From Sphingobium sp. WTD-1 (GTDB lineage Bacteria > Pseudomonadota > Alphaproteobacteria > Sphingomonadales > Sphingomonadaceae), in assembly GCF_030128825.1 (NCBI RefSeq), contig NZ_CP119127.1, positions 4,639,501 to 4,703,500 on the forward strand: 64,000 nt of DNA. Direction: 5' to 3'. The position numbers and the translations under genes are program-made. The notes beneath the pieces were generated by a model, which did no database searches, was not told the origin of the DNA, and saw only the letters and a program-made list of their open reading frames with translations. Positions 28,709-38,255 of this stretch are shown here, in pieces (the first letter of the stretch is position 1; each line of letters opens with the position of its first letter).

Positions 28709-28742
28709 CGGGCCGTCACGTCCTCCCGATCGGGACGGCCCG
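28709..28742 (+). terminator. Second hairpin before ahpF
   Basis: A 9-bp stem (cgggccgtc / gacggcccg) with a 16-nt loop is followed by ccatctttt, a weak T-rich tail. It lies 27 bp before the ahpF start and could be a leaky terminator. Confidence 0.45.
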
Positions 28743-28769
28743 CCATCTTTTCCACGGAGCCAGACAGAC

Positions 28770-30350
28770 ATGTTGGACACAAATCTCAAAGGGCAGTTGA
28801 AAGCCTATCTGGCGAACATCACCCAGCCGATCGAGCTGGTGGCTTCGCTGGATGAAAGTGCCAAGTCGCGCGAAATGAACGAATTGCTGGCGGAAATCGC
28901 CGAGCTTTCGGACAAGGTCAGCCTCGCCACCGGCAATGACAAGCGCAAGCCCAGCTTCATGATCCGCCGCGTCGGCACCGATATCGGTGTGACCTTCGCC
29001 GGTCTGCCGATGGGCCATGAATTCACGTCGCTGGTGCTCGCCCTGCTGCAGGTCGGCGGTCACCCGTCCAAGGCTGCGCAGGATCTGATCCAGCAGGTCA
29101 AGGATCTGGACGGCGACTATGCCTTCGAGACCTATTTCTCGCTGTCGTGCCAGAACTGCCCCGACGTGGTGCAGGCGCTGAACCTGATGAGCGTGCTCAA
29201 CCCGCGGATCAGCCATGTCGCGATCGACGGCGGCCTGTTCAAGGATGAGGTCGACGCCCGCAAGGTCATGGCCGTGCCGACCATCTTCCTCAACGGCGAA
29301 CCCTTCGGCCAGGGCCGGATGGAGCTGGAGCAGATCGTCGCCAAGATCGACAGCGGTGCCGAGGCGAAGGCGGCCGAGAAGATCCGCAAGCAGGATCCGT
29401 TCGAGGTGCTGGTGGTCGGCGGTGGTCCCGCTGGCGCGGCAGCCGCGATCTATTCGGCGCGCAAGGGCATCCGCACCGGTGTCGCGGCCGAACGCTTCGG
29501 CGGCCAGGTGCTCGACACCATGGATATCGAGAATTTCATCTCGGTCAGCCGTACCGAGGGGCCCAAGCTCGCCTCGGCGCTGGAGGCGCACGTCAAGGAT
29601 TATGACGTCGAGATCATGAACCTGCAGAAGGCGGCGAAGCTGATCCCGGCCAAGACCGAAGGCGGCTATCATGAGATCGTGCTGGAAAATGGCGCGTCGC
29701 TGAAGGGCCGCACCATCATCCTGTCGACCGGTGCCCGCTGGCGCCAGATGGGCGTGCCGGGAGAGGACGAATATCGCAACAAGGGCGTGGCTTATTGCCC
29801 GCACTGCGATGGTCCGCTGTTCAAGGGCAAGCGCGTGGCTGTGATCGGCGGCGGCAATAGCGGCGTCGAAGCCGCGATCGACCTGGCCGGCATCGTCGCC
29901 CATGTCACCCTGATCGAGTTTGACAGCCAGCTGCGCGCCGACGCGGTGCTGCAGCGCAAGCTCGCCAGCCTGCCCAACGTCAAGATCATCACCTCGGCGC
30001 TGACCACCAAGGTGAACGGCAATGGCGAGCGGGTGACCGGCCTCAGCTACAAGGACCGCAACAGCGGCACCGAGCATGATGTCGAGCTGGAAGGCATTTT
30101 CGTCCAGATCGGCCTCGTGCCGAACACCGAATGGCTCAAGGACACGATCGCCCTCTCGCCCCGTGGCGAGATCGAGATCGACGCGCGCGGCGAAACCAGC
30201 CAGCCCGGCATCTTCGCCGCCGGCGACTGCACCACGGTGCCCTACAAGCAGATCGTCATCGCCATGGGTGCGGGGTCAACCGCAGCCCTGTCGGCCTTCG
30301 ACTATCTGATCCGTCTGCCCACTGCCGAGGAAGCGGCCGAAGCAGCCTGA
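28770..30350 (+). CDS. ahpF: Alkyl hydroperoxide reductase subunit F
   Basis: A 526-residue flavoprotein disulfide reductase that passes electrons from NADH to AhpC. The N-terminal double-thioredoxin domain has CQNC at Cys127/130. The FAD-binding [17 protein letters not shown] follows, then the thioredoxin-reductase-like active site CPHC at Cys343/346 and the second Rossmann [15 protein letters not shown]. All four redox Cys are kept. The ATG at 28770 gives the normal N-terminus [15 protein letters not shown] strong terminator follows. Confidence 0.98.
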   Translation: MLDTNLKGQLKAYLANITQPIELVASLDESAKSREMNELLAEIAELSDKVSLATGNDKRKPSFMIRRVGTDIGVTFAGLPMGHEFTSLVLALLQVGGHPSKAAQDLIQQVKDLDGDYAFETYFSLSCQNCPDVVQALNLMSVLNPRISHVAIDGGLFKDEVDARKVMAVPTIFLNGEPFGQGRMELEQIVAKIDSGAEAKAAEKIRKQDPFEVLVVGGGPAGAAAAIYSARKGIRTGVAAERFGGQVLDTMDIENFISVSRTEGPKLASALEAHVKDYDVEIMNLQKAAKLIPAKTEGGYHEIVLENGASLKGRTIILSTGARWRQMGVPGEDEYRNKGVAYCPHCDGPLFKGKRVAVIGGGNSGVEAAIDLAGIVAHVTLIEFDSQLRADAVLQRKLASLPNVKIITSALTTKVNGNGERVTGLSYKDRNSGTEHDVELEGIFVQIGLVPNTEWLKDTIALSPRGEIEIDARGETSQPGIFAAGDCTTVPYKQIVIAMGAGSTAALSAFDYLIRLPTAEEAAEAA

Positions 30351-30398
30351 AAAATGCCCGCCTGAACCAGTCCCCCCCTTCTGGTTTTCAGGCCAGCG

Positions 30399-30435
30399 AA
30401 GGCCGGTCCGTTCCCCTGACGGACCGGCCTTTTTC
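30399..30435 (+). terminator. Rho-independent terminator of ahpF
   Basis: A 12-bp stem (aaggccggtccg / cggaccggcctt) with a 9-nt loop runs into a T tract. The A-rich upstream side means it may also work for the convergent gene ending at 30439. Confidence 0.88.
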
Positions 30436-30438
30436 CTG

Positions 30439-31032
30439 TCAGGGAACGCCGATCACCGTTTCGGGCTGCTCGGGATAGGCACGCAGCAGCGCGTTGCACA
30501 GCGCCGTGGCGGCGCTATCCCGCTTGTCGGCCGGGCGCACCGTCACCGCGCTGCCGCTCCAGATCACGGCCGCGTCGCCGCGCCGGTGCAGGCGCATCTC
30601 CAGCTCGGTGCGTTCGAGCGCGACATGGCGCGTCTTGCCGGACGGCACCGCCAGCGAGAGGCTCGATCCCACCGCGCCGGACACGCCGCCGGGCATCAGG
30701 TCGGAATTGCTCTTCTCGACCTTGCCGGTCCCCGTCCCGACCTCGGACGCGCGAATGACCAGTTCCATGACCAGCGCGGCATGGCCATCGTCCAGCAAGG
30801 TGAAGCCCTTGTCCGACAGGGCCAGGGTGGCCGCATCGACAAAGGCGTCCGCCGCGCCCGCCTGCCCGCTCGCATCCTCCCGCATGGACACCGATATGGT
30901 GCCACCGCTCGGCACATCCGCCGCCGATGCCATCGTCGGCAACAGCATCGCCGCCGCCACCATCAGCATGGACCGCGCCCATTTCCGCGCACCAGGCAAT
31001 CGCTTCTGATCCATCAAGGCTCGATCATCCAT
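30439..31032 (-). CDS. Secreted protein of unknown function
   Basis: About 197 residues. A signal peptide (hydrophobic SMLMVAAAMLLPTMASA) is probably cleaved after ASA. The mature part is a mixed alpha/beta domain with SMREDASGQAGAADAFVDAA, SDKGFTLLDDGHAALVMELVI and a C-terminal AVIWSGSAVTVRPADKRD, resembling small periplasmic domains of the lipoprotein/LpoB-like kind. That likeness is weak. The start could be ATG 31032 or 31014. It is divergent from the permease gene. Confidence 0.65.
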   Translation of the reverse strand: MDDRALMDQKRLPGARKWARSMLMVAAAMLLPTMASAADVPSGGTISVSMREDASGQAGAADAFVDAATLALSDKGFTLLDDGHAALVMELVIRASEVGTGTGKVEKSNSDLMPGGVSGAVGSSLSLAVPSGKTRHVALERTELEMRLHRRGDAAVIWSGSAVTVRPADKRDSAATALCNALLRAYPEQPETVIGVP

Positions 31033-31178
31033 CCCAAGCCGAACAGGTCGGCGGCCAACAACTATATGCCTAGCCGAGCGGCGGCCCGCCGACAATCGCG
31101 CGCCCTCACCGGTCCCGCCGCGCCATTCTCACACGATATTCATTTGCCTTCCCGCGCCCGGCATGACAGCGGCGGAGC

Positions 31179-32600
31179 ATGACGAACCGATCGCCCCGCC
31201 ATCCGCTCCTGATCGCGCTGCTGCGCTGCAAGCCGGTGCTCGACTTCATCGGCGACGATCCCGACGCGAAGCCCCTCGCCCGCAATATCGGTCTGTTCCA
31301 GCTGACCATGCTGGGCGTCGGCGCGACCATCGGCACCGGCATCTTCGTCGCCCTGACCACCGCCGTGCCCGAAGCGGGGCCGGCGGTAACCCTGTCCTTC
31401 GTCATCGCCGGCATCACCGCCGCGCTGACCGCGCTCTGCTATGCCGAAATGGCCTCGGCCGTGCCGGCGTCGGGCTCCTCCTATTCCTATGCCTATGCGA
31501 CCATGGGCGAACTCGCCGCCTTCCTGATCGGCAGCTGCCTGCTGCTGGAATATGGCGTCTCCGCCTCCGCCATCGCCGTGGGATGGGGGCAGTATCTCAA
31601 CGAACTTCTCTCGATCAGCACCGGCTGGCGCCTGCCCGACATCATCGCCCGGCCGCCGGGTGCAGGCGGCATCGTCAACCTGCCCGCCGTGCTGCTGGTG
31701 GGCCTGTGCCTCATCCTGCTGCTGCGCGGCACGCGGGAATCGACCACCGCCAACGCCATATTGGTGGTCGCCAAGCTCGCCGTGCTGGCGCTGTTCGTGG
31801 TGGTCGCGCTCGCCCATTTCCAGCCGACCAATTTCCACCCCTTCGCGCCCAAGGGCATGGTCGGCATCGGCGCTGCGGCCTCCTCCATCTTCTTTTCCTA
31901 TATCGGCATCGACGCGGTCTCGACCGCGGGCGAGGAAGTGCGCAATCCGCGTCGCGACCTGCCGCTTGCCATCATCCTGTCGCTGCTGATCGTCACCGCC
32001 GCCTATATATTGGTCGCGGTCGCGGCGATCGGCGCCCAGCCCTGGACCGAATTTGCCGGGCAGGAAGCGGGCCTGGCCGTCATCCTCCACAACCTCACCG
32101 GCGCGGGCTGGCCGGCGGTGATCCTGTCACTGGGCGCCATCGCCTCGATCTTCAGCGTCACTTTGGTGGTGATCTACGGCCAGACCCGCATCCTCTATGC
32201 CATGGGCCGCGACGGGCTGCTGCCCGCCTTCTTCTGCCGGGTCGATCCGGTGCGCCATGTGCCGCGCCAGAATACATGGATCGTCGCGATCGGCGTCGCC
32301 CTGCTCGCCGCCTTCGTGCCATTGGACGTGCTGGTCAACCTTACCAGCATGGGCACGCTGATCGCCTTTGGCACCGTGTCGATCGGCGTCATCATCCTGC
32401 GCCGCACCCGGCCGGACCTGCCACGCGGCTACAAGGTGCCCTTCTATCCGATCCTGCCGATCGCCAGCACGCTCTTCTGCGCCTATCTGATCTTCGGCCT
32501 GCCGGCCGACACCTATGCGCTGTTCGCGGTCTGGGTTGGTGCGGCCGCCCTGCTCTATTTCGGCTATTCGATGCGGCGCTCGGCACTGGCCCAGCGCTGA
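31179..32600 (+). CDS. APC family amino-acid permease (cationic type)
   Basis: A 473-residue inner-membrane permease with about 12 helices. The first-helix substrate-binding motif is present (LTMLGVGATIGTGIFV), as are YAEMASAVPASGSSYSYAY and SYIGIDAVSTAGEE, which match the CAT/APC family. The ATG at 31179 follows GGCGGAG. The transported amino acid cannot be fixed from sequence; Lys/Arg-type CAT permeases are the closest in character. Confidence 0.9.
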   Translation: MTNRSPRHPLLIALLRCKPVLDFIGDDPDAKPLARNIGLFQLTMLGVGATIGTGIFVALTTAVPEAGPAVTLSFVIAGITAALTALCYAEMASAVPASGSSYSYAYATMGELAAFLIGSCLLLEYGVSASAIAVGWGQYLNELLSISTGWRLPDIIARPPGAGGIVNLPAVLLVGLCLILLLRGTRESTTANAILVVAKLAVLALFVVVALAHFQPTNFHPFAPKGMVGIGAAASSIFFSYIGIDAVSTAGEEVRNPRRDLPLAIILSLLIVTAAYILVAVAAIGAQPWTEFAGQEAGLAVILHNLTGAGWPAVILSLGAIASIFSVTLVVIYGQTRILYAMGRDGLLPAFFCRVDPVRHVPRQNTWIVAIGVALLAAFVPLDVLVNLTSMGTLIAFGTVSIGVIILRRTRPDLPRGYKVPFYPILPIASTLFCAYLIFGLPADTYALFAVWVGAAALLYFGYSMRRSALAQR

Positions 32601-32604
32601 TCGG

Positions 32605-33243
32605 TCAGCGGCGCGATACGCGCGGCACGAAGATGATCGGGTCGATATCCAGCACCGGCTTTGCCGGCGCCGGCGCAGCGACCTTGGCCACGGCGTCCGC
32701 CGCCGCCATCTGCTCGATCGTCAGCGAGGGATGCAGCCGATCCCTGGTCACCGTTACCAGCCCACCCAGGCTGGTCATGCCGAACAGCTTCTGGGCAAAG
32801 GCATAGGGCAGGCGGATGCAGCCATGGCTGGCCGGATAGCCCGGATTATGCCCAGCATGCAGCGCAATGCCGTCCCAGGTCAGCCGCTGCATGAAGGGCA
32901 TGGGCGCATTGCTGTAGAGATTGGACCGGTGCCACTGATTCTTCTGCAGGATCGGATAGTCGCCGGTCGGCGTGCTGTGCCCGGCCATGCCGGTCGACAC
33001 GCTCGCCATGCCGACCAGCCGGTCGCCGCTATAGACATGGGCCATCTGCCGATCGATGCTGATGACCAGATGGATCGGCCCGTCGAGCGGCCCTTCTTCC
33101 AGCCAGCGATAGCCACCCGGCGCCAGCGCACCAGCCTTGGCCGCCGGCCGCGCGCGCTTGACCGGCGCAGCCGCCTGCACCGGCAGCGACAGCGCGCCGA
33201 CAAGCAGGAACAGGCTGGAAAGGCCGGAACGGGCTAAGGACAT
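32605..33243 (-). CDS. L,D-transpeptidase family protein (YkuD domain)
   Basis: About 212 residues with a signal peptide (hydrophobic SSLFLLVGALSLPVQA) and a YkuD catalytic domain. The motif HAGHNPGYPASHGCIRL carries the catalytic His and Cys. Such enzymes cross-link peptidoglycan or attach proteins to it in the periplasm. The ATG at 33243 has AAGAAGGG in front, better than the one at 33270. It is convergent with the permease, 4 bp apart. Confidence 0.9.
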   Translation of the reverse strand: MSLARSGLSSLFLLVGALSLPVQAAAPVKRARPAAKAGALAPGGYRWLEEGPLDGPIHLVISIDRQMAHVYSGDRLVGMASVSTGMAGHSTPTGDYPILQKNQWHRSNLYSNAPMPFMQRLTWDGIALHAGHNPGYPASHGCIRLPYAFAQKLFGMTSLGGLVTVTRDRLHPSLTIEQMAAADAVAKVAAPAPAKPVLDIDPIIFVPRVSRR

Positions 33244-33322
33244 GAATCCCTTCTTAAGCATGCGCCACACCCGCGCCAGCCCTCAAATCATGCCCATCCC
33301 GCCCCGCGACGGGACAGCATCG

Positions 33323-33922
33323 TCAGATCAGCAGCAGTTGCGCCACCGGCGAAAAACTGCGCCGGTGCAGCGGCGTCGGGCCATGCTCACGCAGCGCCGC
33401 CATATGCTTGGCACTGCCATAGCCCTTGTTGCTCTCCCAGCCATAATGCGGATGCTCGGCGGCGGCGGCGATCATGATCCGGTCGCGCTCTTCCTTGGCC
33501 AGGATCGATGCGGCGGCGATCGACAGGCATTTGGCGTCGCCCTCCACCACCGCGGTCGAGGGCCAGCGCCAGTTGGGACAGCGATTGCCATCCACCAACA
33601 CATGGGCGCACTCCTGCCCCAGCGCCTCGACCGCGCGGGTCATGGCCAGCATCGTCGCCCATAATATGTTGAGTTCGTCGATCTCCGCGACACTGGCGAT
33701 GCCCAGTCCCCAGCACAGCGCGCGGGCCTTGATCTCCCCCTCCAGCGCGGCGCGGCGCTTGGCGGTCAGCTTCTTGGAATCATTGAGGCCCTCGGGGCAA
33801 TCCTCCTGTCGCAGGATCACGGCCGCCGCGACCACCGGCCCCGCCAGCGGCCCACGCCCGGCCTCGTCCACTCCGGCGACCAGGCCGGGATGATGGATCA
33901 GTTCATGCGCGAAATCAGGCAT
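33323..33922 (-). CDS. rnhB: Ribonuclease HII
   Basis: A 199-residue RNase HII that removes RNA and single ribonucleotides from DNA. The first catalytic cluster is [20 protein letters not shown], then VDGN(RCPN) and [18 protein letters not shown]. The ATG at 33922 overlaps the end of thiD by 8 bp, making it the third gene of a DUF1272-thiD-rnhB operon. Confidence 0.96.
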   Translation of the reverse strand: MPDFAHELIHHPGLVAGVDEAGRGPLAGPVVAAAVILRQEDCPEGLNDSKKLTAKRRAALEGEIKARALCWGLGIASVAEIDELNILWATMLAMTRAVEALGQECAHVLVDGNRCPNWRWPSTAVVEGDAKCLSIAAASILAKEERDRIMIAAAAEHPHYGWESNKGYGSAKHMAALREHGPTPLHRRSFSPVAQLLLI

Positions 33923-34676
33923 AGGCGTGGAAGCCGAAGGGATTGCCCATCGGGCCATGGCCTGCGCCCAGCCCCGGCGCCAGCGCCAGTGCCTCGCGCA
34001 CATATTTGCGGCCACGCTCGACCGCTTCGATCAGGTCCAGCCCCTGCCCCAGGCCGGTCGCGATCGCGCTCGCCAGGGTGCAGCCGGTGCCATGGCTGTG
34101 TCGCGTGTCGATCCGCGCATTGCTCCATGCTTTGCGCACACCCCGCGGCCCGATCAGCCGGTCGGTCAGCATCGGCCCCTCGCCATGGCCGCCCTTGGCC
34201 AGCACATGGGTGGCAAAACGGATCGCGATTTCCTCGCCGCCCAGCGCCGCCAGTTCGGGGATATTGGGCGTCACCAGCGTGGCGATGGCCATCAGCCGCT
34301 CGAACGCCGCGATCGTAGCCTCGTCGGCCAACAGCGATCCGCTGGTCGCGACCATGACGGGATCGAAGACGATCGCCACATTGTCGAGCAGCGCCAGCCG
34401 CTCGGCCACCGCTGCCGCCGTCTGCGCCGAACCGATCATGCCGATCTTGACCGCGTCGACGCCGATGTCGCTGATCACGCTGTCTATCTGCGCCAGCACC
34501 ATCTCGGTCGGCACCGGGTGGACGCCCTGCACGCCCAGCGTGTTCTGCGCGGTGATCGCGGTGATCGCGGTCATGGCATGGCCGCCCAGCAGCGTGACCG
34601 TCTTGATATCCGCCTGGATACCGGCGCCGCCGCCACTGTCCGACCCGGCAATGATTAGGATACGGGCCGGCGTCAT
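33915..34676 (-). CDS. thiD: HMP/HMP-phosphate kinase
   Basis: A 253-residue kinase that phosphorylates 4-amino-5-hydroxymethyl-2-methylpyrimidine twice for thiamine synthesis. [20 protein letters not shown] is the N-terminal signature. The anion-hole region is [13 protein letters not shown], and [11 protein letters not shown] lies in the middle. It overlaps the DUF1272 gene by 4 bp and rnhB by 8 bp. No riboswitch is seen in front of this operon, unlike the thiamine-uptake operon at 12-16 kb. Confidence 0.95.
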   Translation of the reverse strand: MTPARILIIAGSDSGGGAGIQADIKTVTLLGGHAMTAITAITAQNTLGVQGVHPVPTEMVLAQIDSVISDIGVDAVKIGMIGSAQTAAAVAERLALLDNVAIVFDPVMVATSGSLLADEATIAAFERLMAIATLVTPNIPELAALGGEEIAIRFATHVLAKGGHGEGPMLTDRLIGPRGVRKAWSNARIDTRHSHGTGCTLASAIATGLGQGLDLIEAVERGRKYVREALALAPGLGAGHGPMGNPFGFHAYA

Positions 34677-34897
34677 CCCTTGAACTTGCGCTCCGTGGAG
34701 GCGGGGTTGTTCGCCAGCGCCTTGCCCATCCGGGTCGGCCGGTCCATCAGTTCGCCGCCGCAATTGGGGCAGCGATCGTCCAGCGCCTCGGCGCAGGGCG
34801 CGCACCAGGTGCATTCGAACGAGCAGATGAACGCGCCGGGCTCATCGGCCGGCAGGTCAGTGCCGCAGCGTTCGCAATCGGGGCGCATTTCAAGCAT
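34673..34897 (-). CDS. DUF1272 zinc-ribbon-like protein
   Basis: 74 residues of the DUF1272 family. Three Cys pairs are evenly placed (CERCG; FECTWCAPC; CPNCGG), suggesting zinc binding. The C-terminus is basic ([12 protein letters not shown]). It is the first gene of the operon with thiD and rnhB, with an ATGA overlap to thiD. Function is unknown in the family. Confidence 0.9.
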   Translation of the reverse strand: MLEMRPDCERCGTDLPADEPGAFICSFECTWCAPCAEALDDRCPNCGGELMDRPTRMGKALANNPASTERKFKG

Positions 34898-34907
34898 GGT
34901 TCATAAC

Positions 34908-35007
34908 TCCGTTCGGGCTGAGCGAAGTCGAAGCCCTTGTCTGAGCGGAGGCGAAGACACCTCCCTGCGGTCGGCACTGCCCTTCGACTTCGCTCAGGGC
35001 GAACGGA
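34908..35007. repeat. Large imperfect inverted repeat, sphingomonad type
   Basis: Two 29-nt arms (34908-34936 beginning tccgttcgggctgagcga, and 34979-35007 ending cgctcagggcgaacgga) are reverse complements with a few mismatches and enclose about 42 bp. The CTGAGCGAAGTCGAAG core is a dispersed intergenic repeat in sphingomonads. It fills the gap between glmM and the DUF1272-thiD-rnhB operon. Confidence 0.85.
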
Positions 35008-35023
35008 ATAATAGCGGCAAGCA

Positions 35024-36364
35024 TCAGGCCGCCGCCTTCTCGACCGCGGCGCAGATGCGCTCGACCACGTCCTTGACCTGATCCTCGCGGTCGCCTTCCG
35101 CCATGACACGGATCACCGGTTCGGTGCCGGACGGGCGGATGACCAGCCGGCCCGATCCGTTCAGTTCCGCCTCGGCCTGGGCGATCACGCGCTGCACCGC
35201 TTCATCCTGCAGCGGCTTGCCACCGGCGAAGCGGACATTCTTCAGCAATTGCGGCACCGGATCGAACTGGTGCAGCGTCTCGCTCGCCGGCTTGCCCGAC
35301 CGGACCAAGGCGGCCAGCACCTGCAGCGCCGCCACCGTGCCGTCGCCGGTCGTCGCATAGTCCGACAGGATCATATGACCGGACTGTTCGCCGCCGACAT
35401 TGAAGCCGCCCTCGCGCATCCGCTCCAGCACATAGCGATCGCCGACCTTGGTGCGCTCCAGGCCGATGCCCTGCCCGGTCAGGAAACGTTCGAGGCCCAG
35501 GTTCGACATGATCGTCGCCACCAGCCCGCCGCCGCGCAGCGTGCCGGCGCGCGCGAAATTGGATGCGATCAGCGCCATGATCTGGTCGCCGTCGACAATC
35601 TGCCCTTTTTCATCGACCACGATCAGCCGGTCCGCGTCGCCGTCCAGCGCAATGCCGATGTCGGCGCCGGAGGAGACGACGGTTTCCTGGCACAGCAAGG
35701 GCGAGGTCGATCCGCAGCCGTCATTGATATTGGTGCCGTTGGGCGTGACGCCCACGGCGACCACTTCGGCGCCCAATTCCCAGAAGGCCGACGGCGCAAC
35801 CTGATAGGCGGCGCCGTTGGCGCAATCGACCACGATCTTGAGGCCGTCGAGGCGCAGGTCGGCGGGGAAGCTCGACTTGACCGCATGGATATAGCGGCCA
35901 CGCGCGTCCTCGACGCGGCGGGCGCGGCCGATATCCTTGGACGCAGCCAGCGGCACATCCTGGTTCAGCAGCGCCTCGATCTTCAGCTCATCCTCGTCCG
36001 ACAGCTTGTAGCCATCCGGGCCGAACAGCTTGATGCCATTGTCATAATAGGGATTGTGGCTGGCCGAGATCATCACGCCCAGGTCGGCGCGCATCGAATG
36101 GGCGAGCATGGCGACGGCCGGCGTCGGGATCGGCCCGAACTGGACCACGTCCATGCCGACCGCGGTGAAGCCCGCGACCAGCGCATTTTCGACCATATAG
36201 CCCGACAGGCGGGTATCCTTGCCGATCACCACCCGGTGGCGATGGCTGCCGCGCTGGAAATGGGTGCCGGCCGCCATGCCGACCTTCATCGCCAGTTGCG
36301 GCGTCATCGGCCACTGGTTGGTGCGACCACGAATACCGTCAGTGCCGAAATATTGTCTGCTCAT
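35024..36364 (-). CDS. glmM: Phosphoglucosamine mutase
   Basis: A 446-residue enzyme that converts glucosamine-6-phosphate to glucosamine-1-phosphate for cell-wall and LPS precursors. The N-terminal [12 protein letters not shown], the phosphoserine loop [17 protein letters not shown], the metal loop DGDADR and the C-terminal phosphate-binding [12 protein letters not shown] are all intact. It is divergent from the symporter gene, with a gap of about 90 bp. Confidence 0.97.
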   Translation of the reverse strand: MSRQYFGTDGIRGRTNQWPMTPQLAMKVGMAAGTHFQRGSHRHRVVIGKDTRLSGYMVENALVAGFTAVGMDVVQFGPIPTPAVAMLAHSMRADLGVMISASHNPYYDNGIKLFGPDGYKLSDEDELKIEALLNQDVPLAASKDIGRARRVEDARGRYIHAVKSSFPADLRLDGLKIVVDCANGAAYQVAPSAFWELGAEVVAVGVTPNGTNINDGCGSTSPLLCQETVVSSGADIGIALDGDADRLIVVDEKGQIVDGDQIMALIASNFARAGTLRGGGLVATIMSNLGLERFLTGQGIGLERTKVGDRYVLERMREGGFNVGGEQSGHMILSDYATTGDGTVAALQVLAALVRSGKPASETLHQFDPVPQLLKNVRFAGGKPLQDEAVQRVIAQAEAELNGSGRLVIRPSGTEPVIRVMAEGDREDQVKDVVERICAAVEKAAA

Positions 36365-36457
36365 GCGATCCTGCCCCGGGGCGGCTATGGGTAAAACTCA
36401 CCTCCCCCATAGCAATCTTTGATCGACTTTCCACCGCTGTCCCGGCATCGCCGCCGC

Positions 36458-37825
36458 ATGGAAAATTTCAATGCCGCCGTCGATGCGCTGTCCAGCGCGG
36501 TCTTCTTCAAGGTTCCCCTGTTCGGCGCGCAGATCGAGCTGATCGTGCTCTATCTCGCGCTCCCCATGCTGTTCTTCACCATCTGGCTGGGGTTCCCCAA
36601 TGTCACCCAGGTCGGCCGGGCGATCCGCATCCTGCGCAGCCAGCCGCATGAGGGCGAGGCGAAGGGCGATGTCAGCCAGTGGGGCGCGCTCTCGACGGCC
36701 CTGTCCGGGACCATTGGCCTGGGCAATATTGCCGGCGTCGCGGTGGCGCTGACCATGGGCGGGCCGGGCGCGATCTTGTGGATGTTCATCATCGGCTGGT
36801 TCGCGATGACGGTGAAGATGGCGGAGGTCACGCTGGGCCTCAAATATCGCGTCTTCGACGAACGCGGCCATGTCCATGGCGGGCCGATGTATGTGCTCAA
36901 AGCCGTCGGCGCAGCGCGCGGCTGGCCGAAGATCGGCCTGGTGCTCGGCGGCGCCTATGCCTTCTTTGCCCTGTTCGGCGCGATCCCGATGGTGCAGGTG
37001 AACCAGAGCTTCGCCCAGGTGAAGGTGGTCACCGGCATGACCAATGGCTGGGCCTATGGCGTGTTCATCGCGGCGGCCGTCGCGCTGGTGACGATGGGCG
37101 GCGCGGCCTGGCTGGGCGAGGTGTCGAAGCGCCTGACCCCGCTCAAGGTCACCGTCTATCTGGGCGGTGTCGCGGCGATCCTGATCCTCCATGCCGACGC
37201 TATTCCCGGCGCGCTCGCGCTGATCTGGCACGGCGCCTTTTCCAGCGATGCGGCCACCGGCGGGGCGATCGGCGCCTTTGTCGCGGGCATGCGTCGCGCG
37301 GTCTTCGCCAGCGAGGCGGGTGTCGGGTCCGCCGTCATGGCACACAGCCTGGCGCGGGCACGCCATCCGGTGTCCGAAGGCCTTGTCGCGCTGCTGGAGC
37401 CGCTGCTCGGCACGATGATCGTCTGCGCGCTGGGCGGGCTGGCGCTGGTCGTCGCCGGCACCTGGAACAATGGGCTGGAGGGCATCGCCATCACCTCGGC
37501 AGCCTTTGCCAAGGTGTCGCCCTGGTTCCCCTGGCTGCTCGCCGTCGTCGTCTTCCTCTTCGCCTATTCGACGCTGGTGGCCTGGGGCTTCTACGGCCTT
37601 CAGGCCTGGGGCTATCTGTTCGGCAATGGCCCCCGCGCCCAATGGGTCTACAAGATCCTCTATGTCGTCGCCCTGCCTCCGGCCGCCGCGATCGACCTTG
37701 GCCGGGTGGTCGGCATCGTCGATAGCAGCTTCTTCCTGATGGCGATTCCCAATGTCATCGCCCTCTATCTGTGCGCCGGCGAACTGCGCCGCGACGTGAA
37801 GGCCTATCTCGCCGATCAGGCTTAA
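36458..37825 (+). CDS. Alanine/glycine:cation symporter (AGCS family)
   Basis: About 455 residues, an inner-membrane Na+- or H+-coupled importer of alanine or glycine. TALSGTIGLGNIAGVAVAL and GPGAILWMFIIGWFAMTVKMAEV are the classic AGCS motifs. There are about 10-11 hydrophobic helices. The ATG at 36458 was chosen; a TTG at 36419 would add 13 mostly basic residues. A GC-rich terminator follows. Confidence 0.92.
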   Translation: MENFNAAVDALSSAVFFKVPLFGAQIELIVLYLALPMLFFTIWLGFPNVTQVGRAIRILRSQPHEGEAKGDVSQWGALSTALSGTIGLGNIAGVAVALTMGGPGAILWMFIIGWFAMTVKMAEVTLGLKYRVFDERGHVHGGPMYVLKAVGAARGWPKIGLVLGGAYAFFALFGAIPMVQVNQSFAQVKVVTGMTNGWAYGVFIAAAVALVTMGGAAWLGEVSKRLTPLKVTVYLGGVAAILILHADAIPGALALIWHGAFSSDAATGGAIGAFVAGMRRAVFASEAGVGSAVMAHSLARARHPVSEGLVALLEPLLGTMIVCALGGLALVVAGTWNNGLEGIAITSAAFAKVSPWFPWLLAVVVFLFAYSTLVAWGFYGLQAWGYLFGNGPRAQWVYKILYVVALPPAAAIDLGRVVGIVDSSFFLMAIPNVIALYLCAGELRRDVKAYLADQA

Positions 37826-37861
37826 CTTCGCACATTTCCCGCACATTCTGACATAATCTTG

Positions 37862-37897
37862 CGGGGCCGCGATCCTATCGGAAAGCGGCCCCGTTCT
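37862..37897 (+). terminator. Terminator of the AGCS symporter gene
   Basis: A 9-bp stem (cggggccgc / gcggccccg) with a 14-nt loop is followed by ttctt. It lies 36 bp after the stop codon. Confidence 0.75.
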
Positions 37898-37931
37898 TAT
37901 AGCATGACCTTAACCAGATAGGACAGAAACG

Positions 37932-37958
37932 AAAAAGGCCCCGCCTGCCGGCGGAGCC
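37932..37958 (-). terminator. Rho-independent terminator of csbD
   Basis: On the minus strand GGCTCCGCC and GGCGGGGCC pair across a 4-nt loop and are followed by TTTTTC. It starts about 27 bp after the csbD stop. Confidence 0.85.
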
Positions 37959-37985
37959 TCTTCGTTCGTGCAGATGGTCGGGGCG

Positions 37986-38168
37986 TCAGATCTTGTCGCC
38001 GAGCGCACCCTTCACCGAGCCGGCCACATCCTGGGCCGTACCCTTAGCCTTCTGAATCTTGCCTTCGGCTTCCAGGCGTTCATTATCCGTGGCCTTGCCG
38101 ATCGCTTCCTTCGTGGCACCGGCGGCCTTGTTGCCCGCAGCCTTCACCTTGTCGGTCATTTCACCCAT
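37986..38168 (-). CDS. CsbD family stress protein
   Basis: A 60-residue hydrophilic, Lys/Ala/Gly-rich protein of the CsbD family (MTDKVKAAGNKAAGATKEAIGKATDNERLEAEGK). In many bacteria these small abundant proteins rise under general stress. The ATG at 38168 follows AAGGAG at good spacing. A perfect 13-bp hairpin lies just upstream in the leader. Confidence 0.93.
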   Translation of the reverse strand: MGEMTDKVKAAGNKAAGATKEAIGKATDNERLEAEGKIQKAKGTAQDVAGSVKGALGDKI

Positions 38169-38189
38169 ATGGTTTCTCCTTGGAAGTGG

Positions 38190-38223
38190 CTTTCCCCCTG
38201 TCAACCATCGGACAGGGGGAAAG
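38190..38223. other. Perfect 13-bp hairpin in front of csbD
   Basis: ctttccccctgtc and gacagggggaaag pair perfectly over an 8-nt loop. It lies between the end of the DUF3857 gene and csbD on the same strand. It lacks a T tract on the minus strand. It may be a terminator of the upstream gene working without a U run, or a 5' stabiliser of csbD mRNA. Confidence 0.6.
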
Positions 38224-38255
38224 GTTTCCATCGAAACGCGGGCGTCATGACAAAA

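Noticed and set aside
38195..38235. An EcfG-type (general stress) promoter for csbD
   Set aside because: GGAAAC and GGTT occur about 17 nt apart on the minus strand, but both boxes deviate from GGAAC/CGTT and the predicted start would fall within the hairpin.
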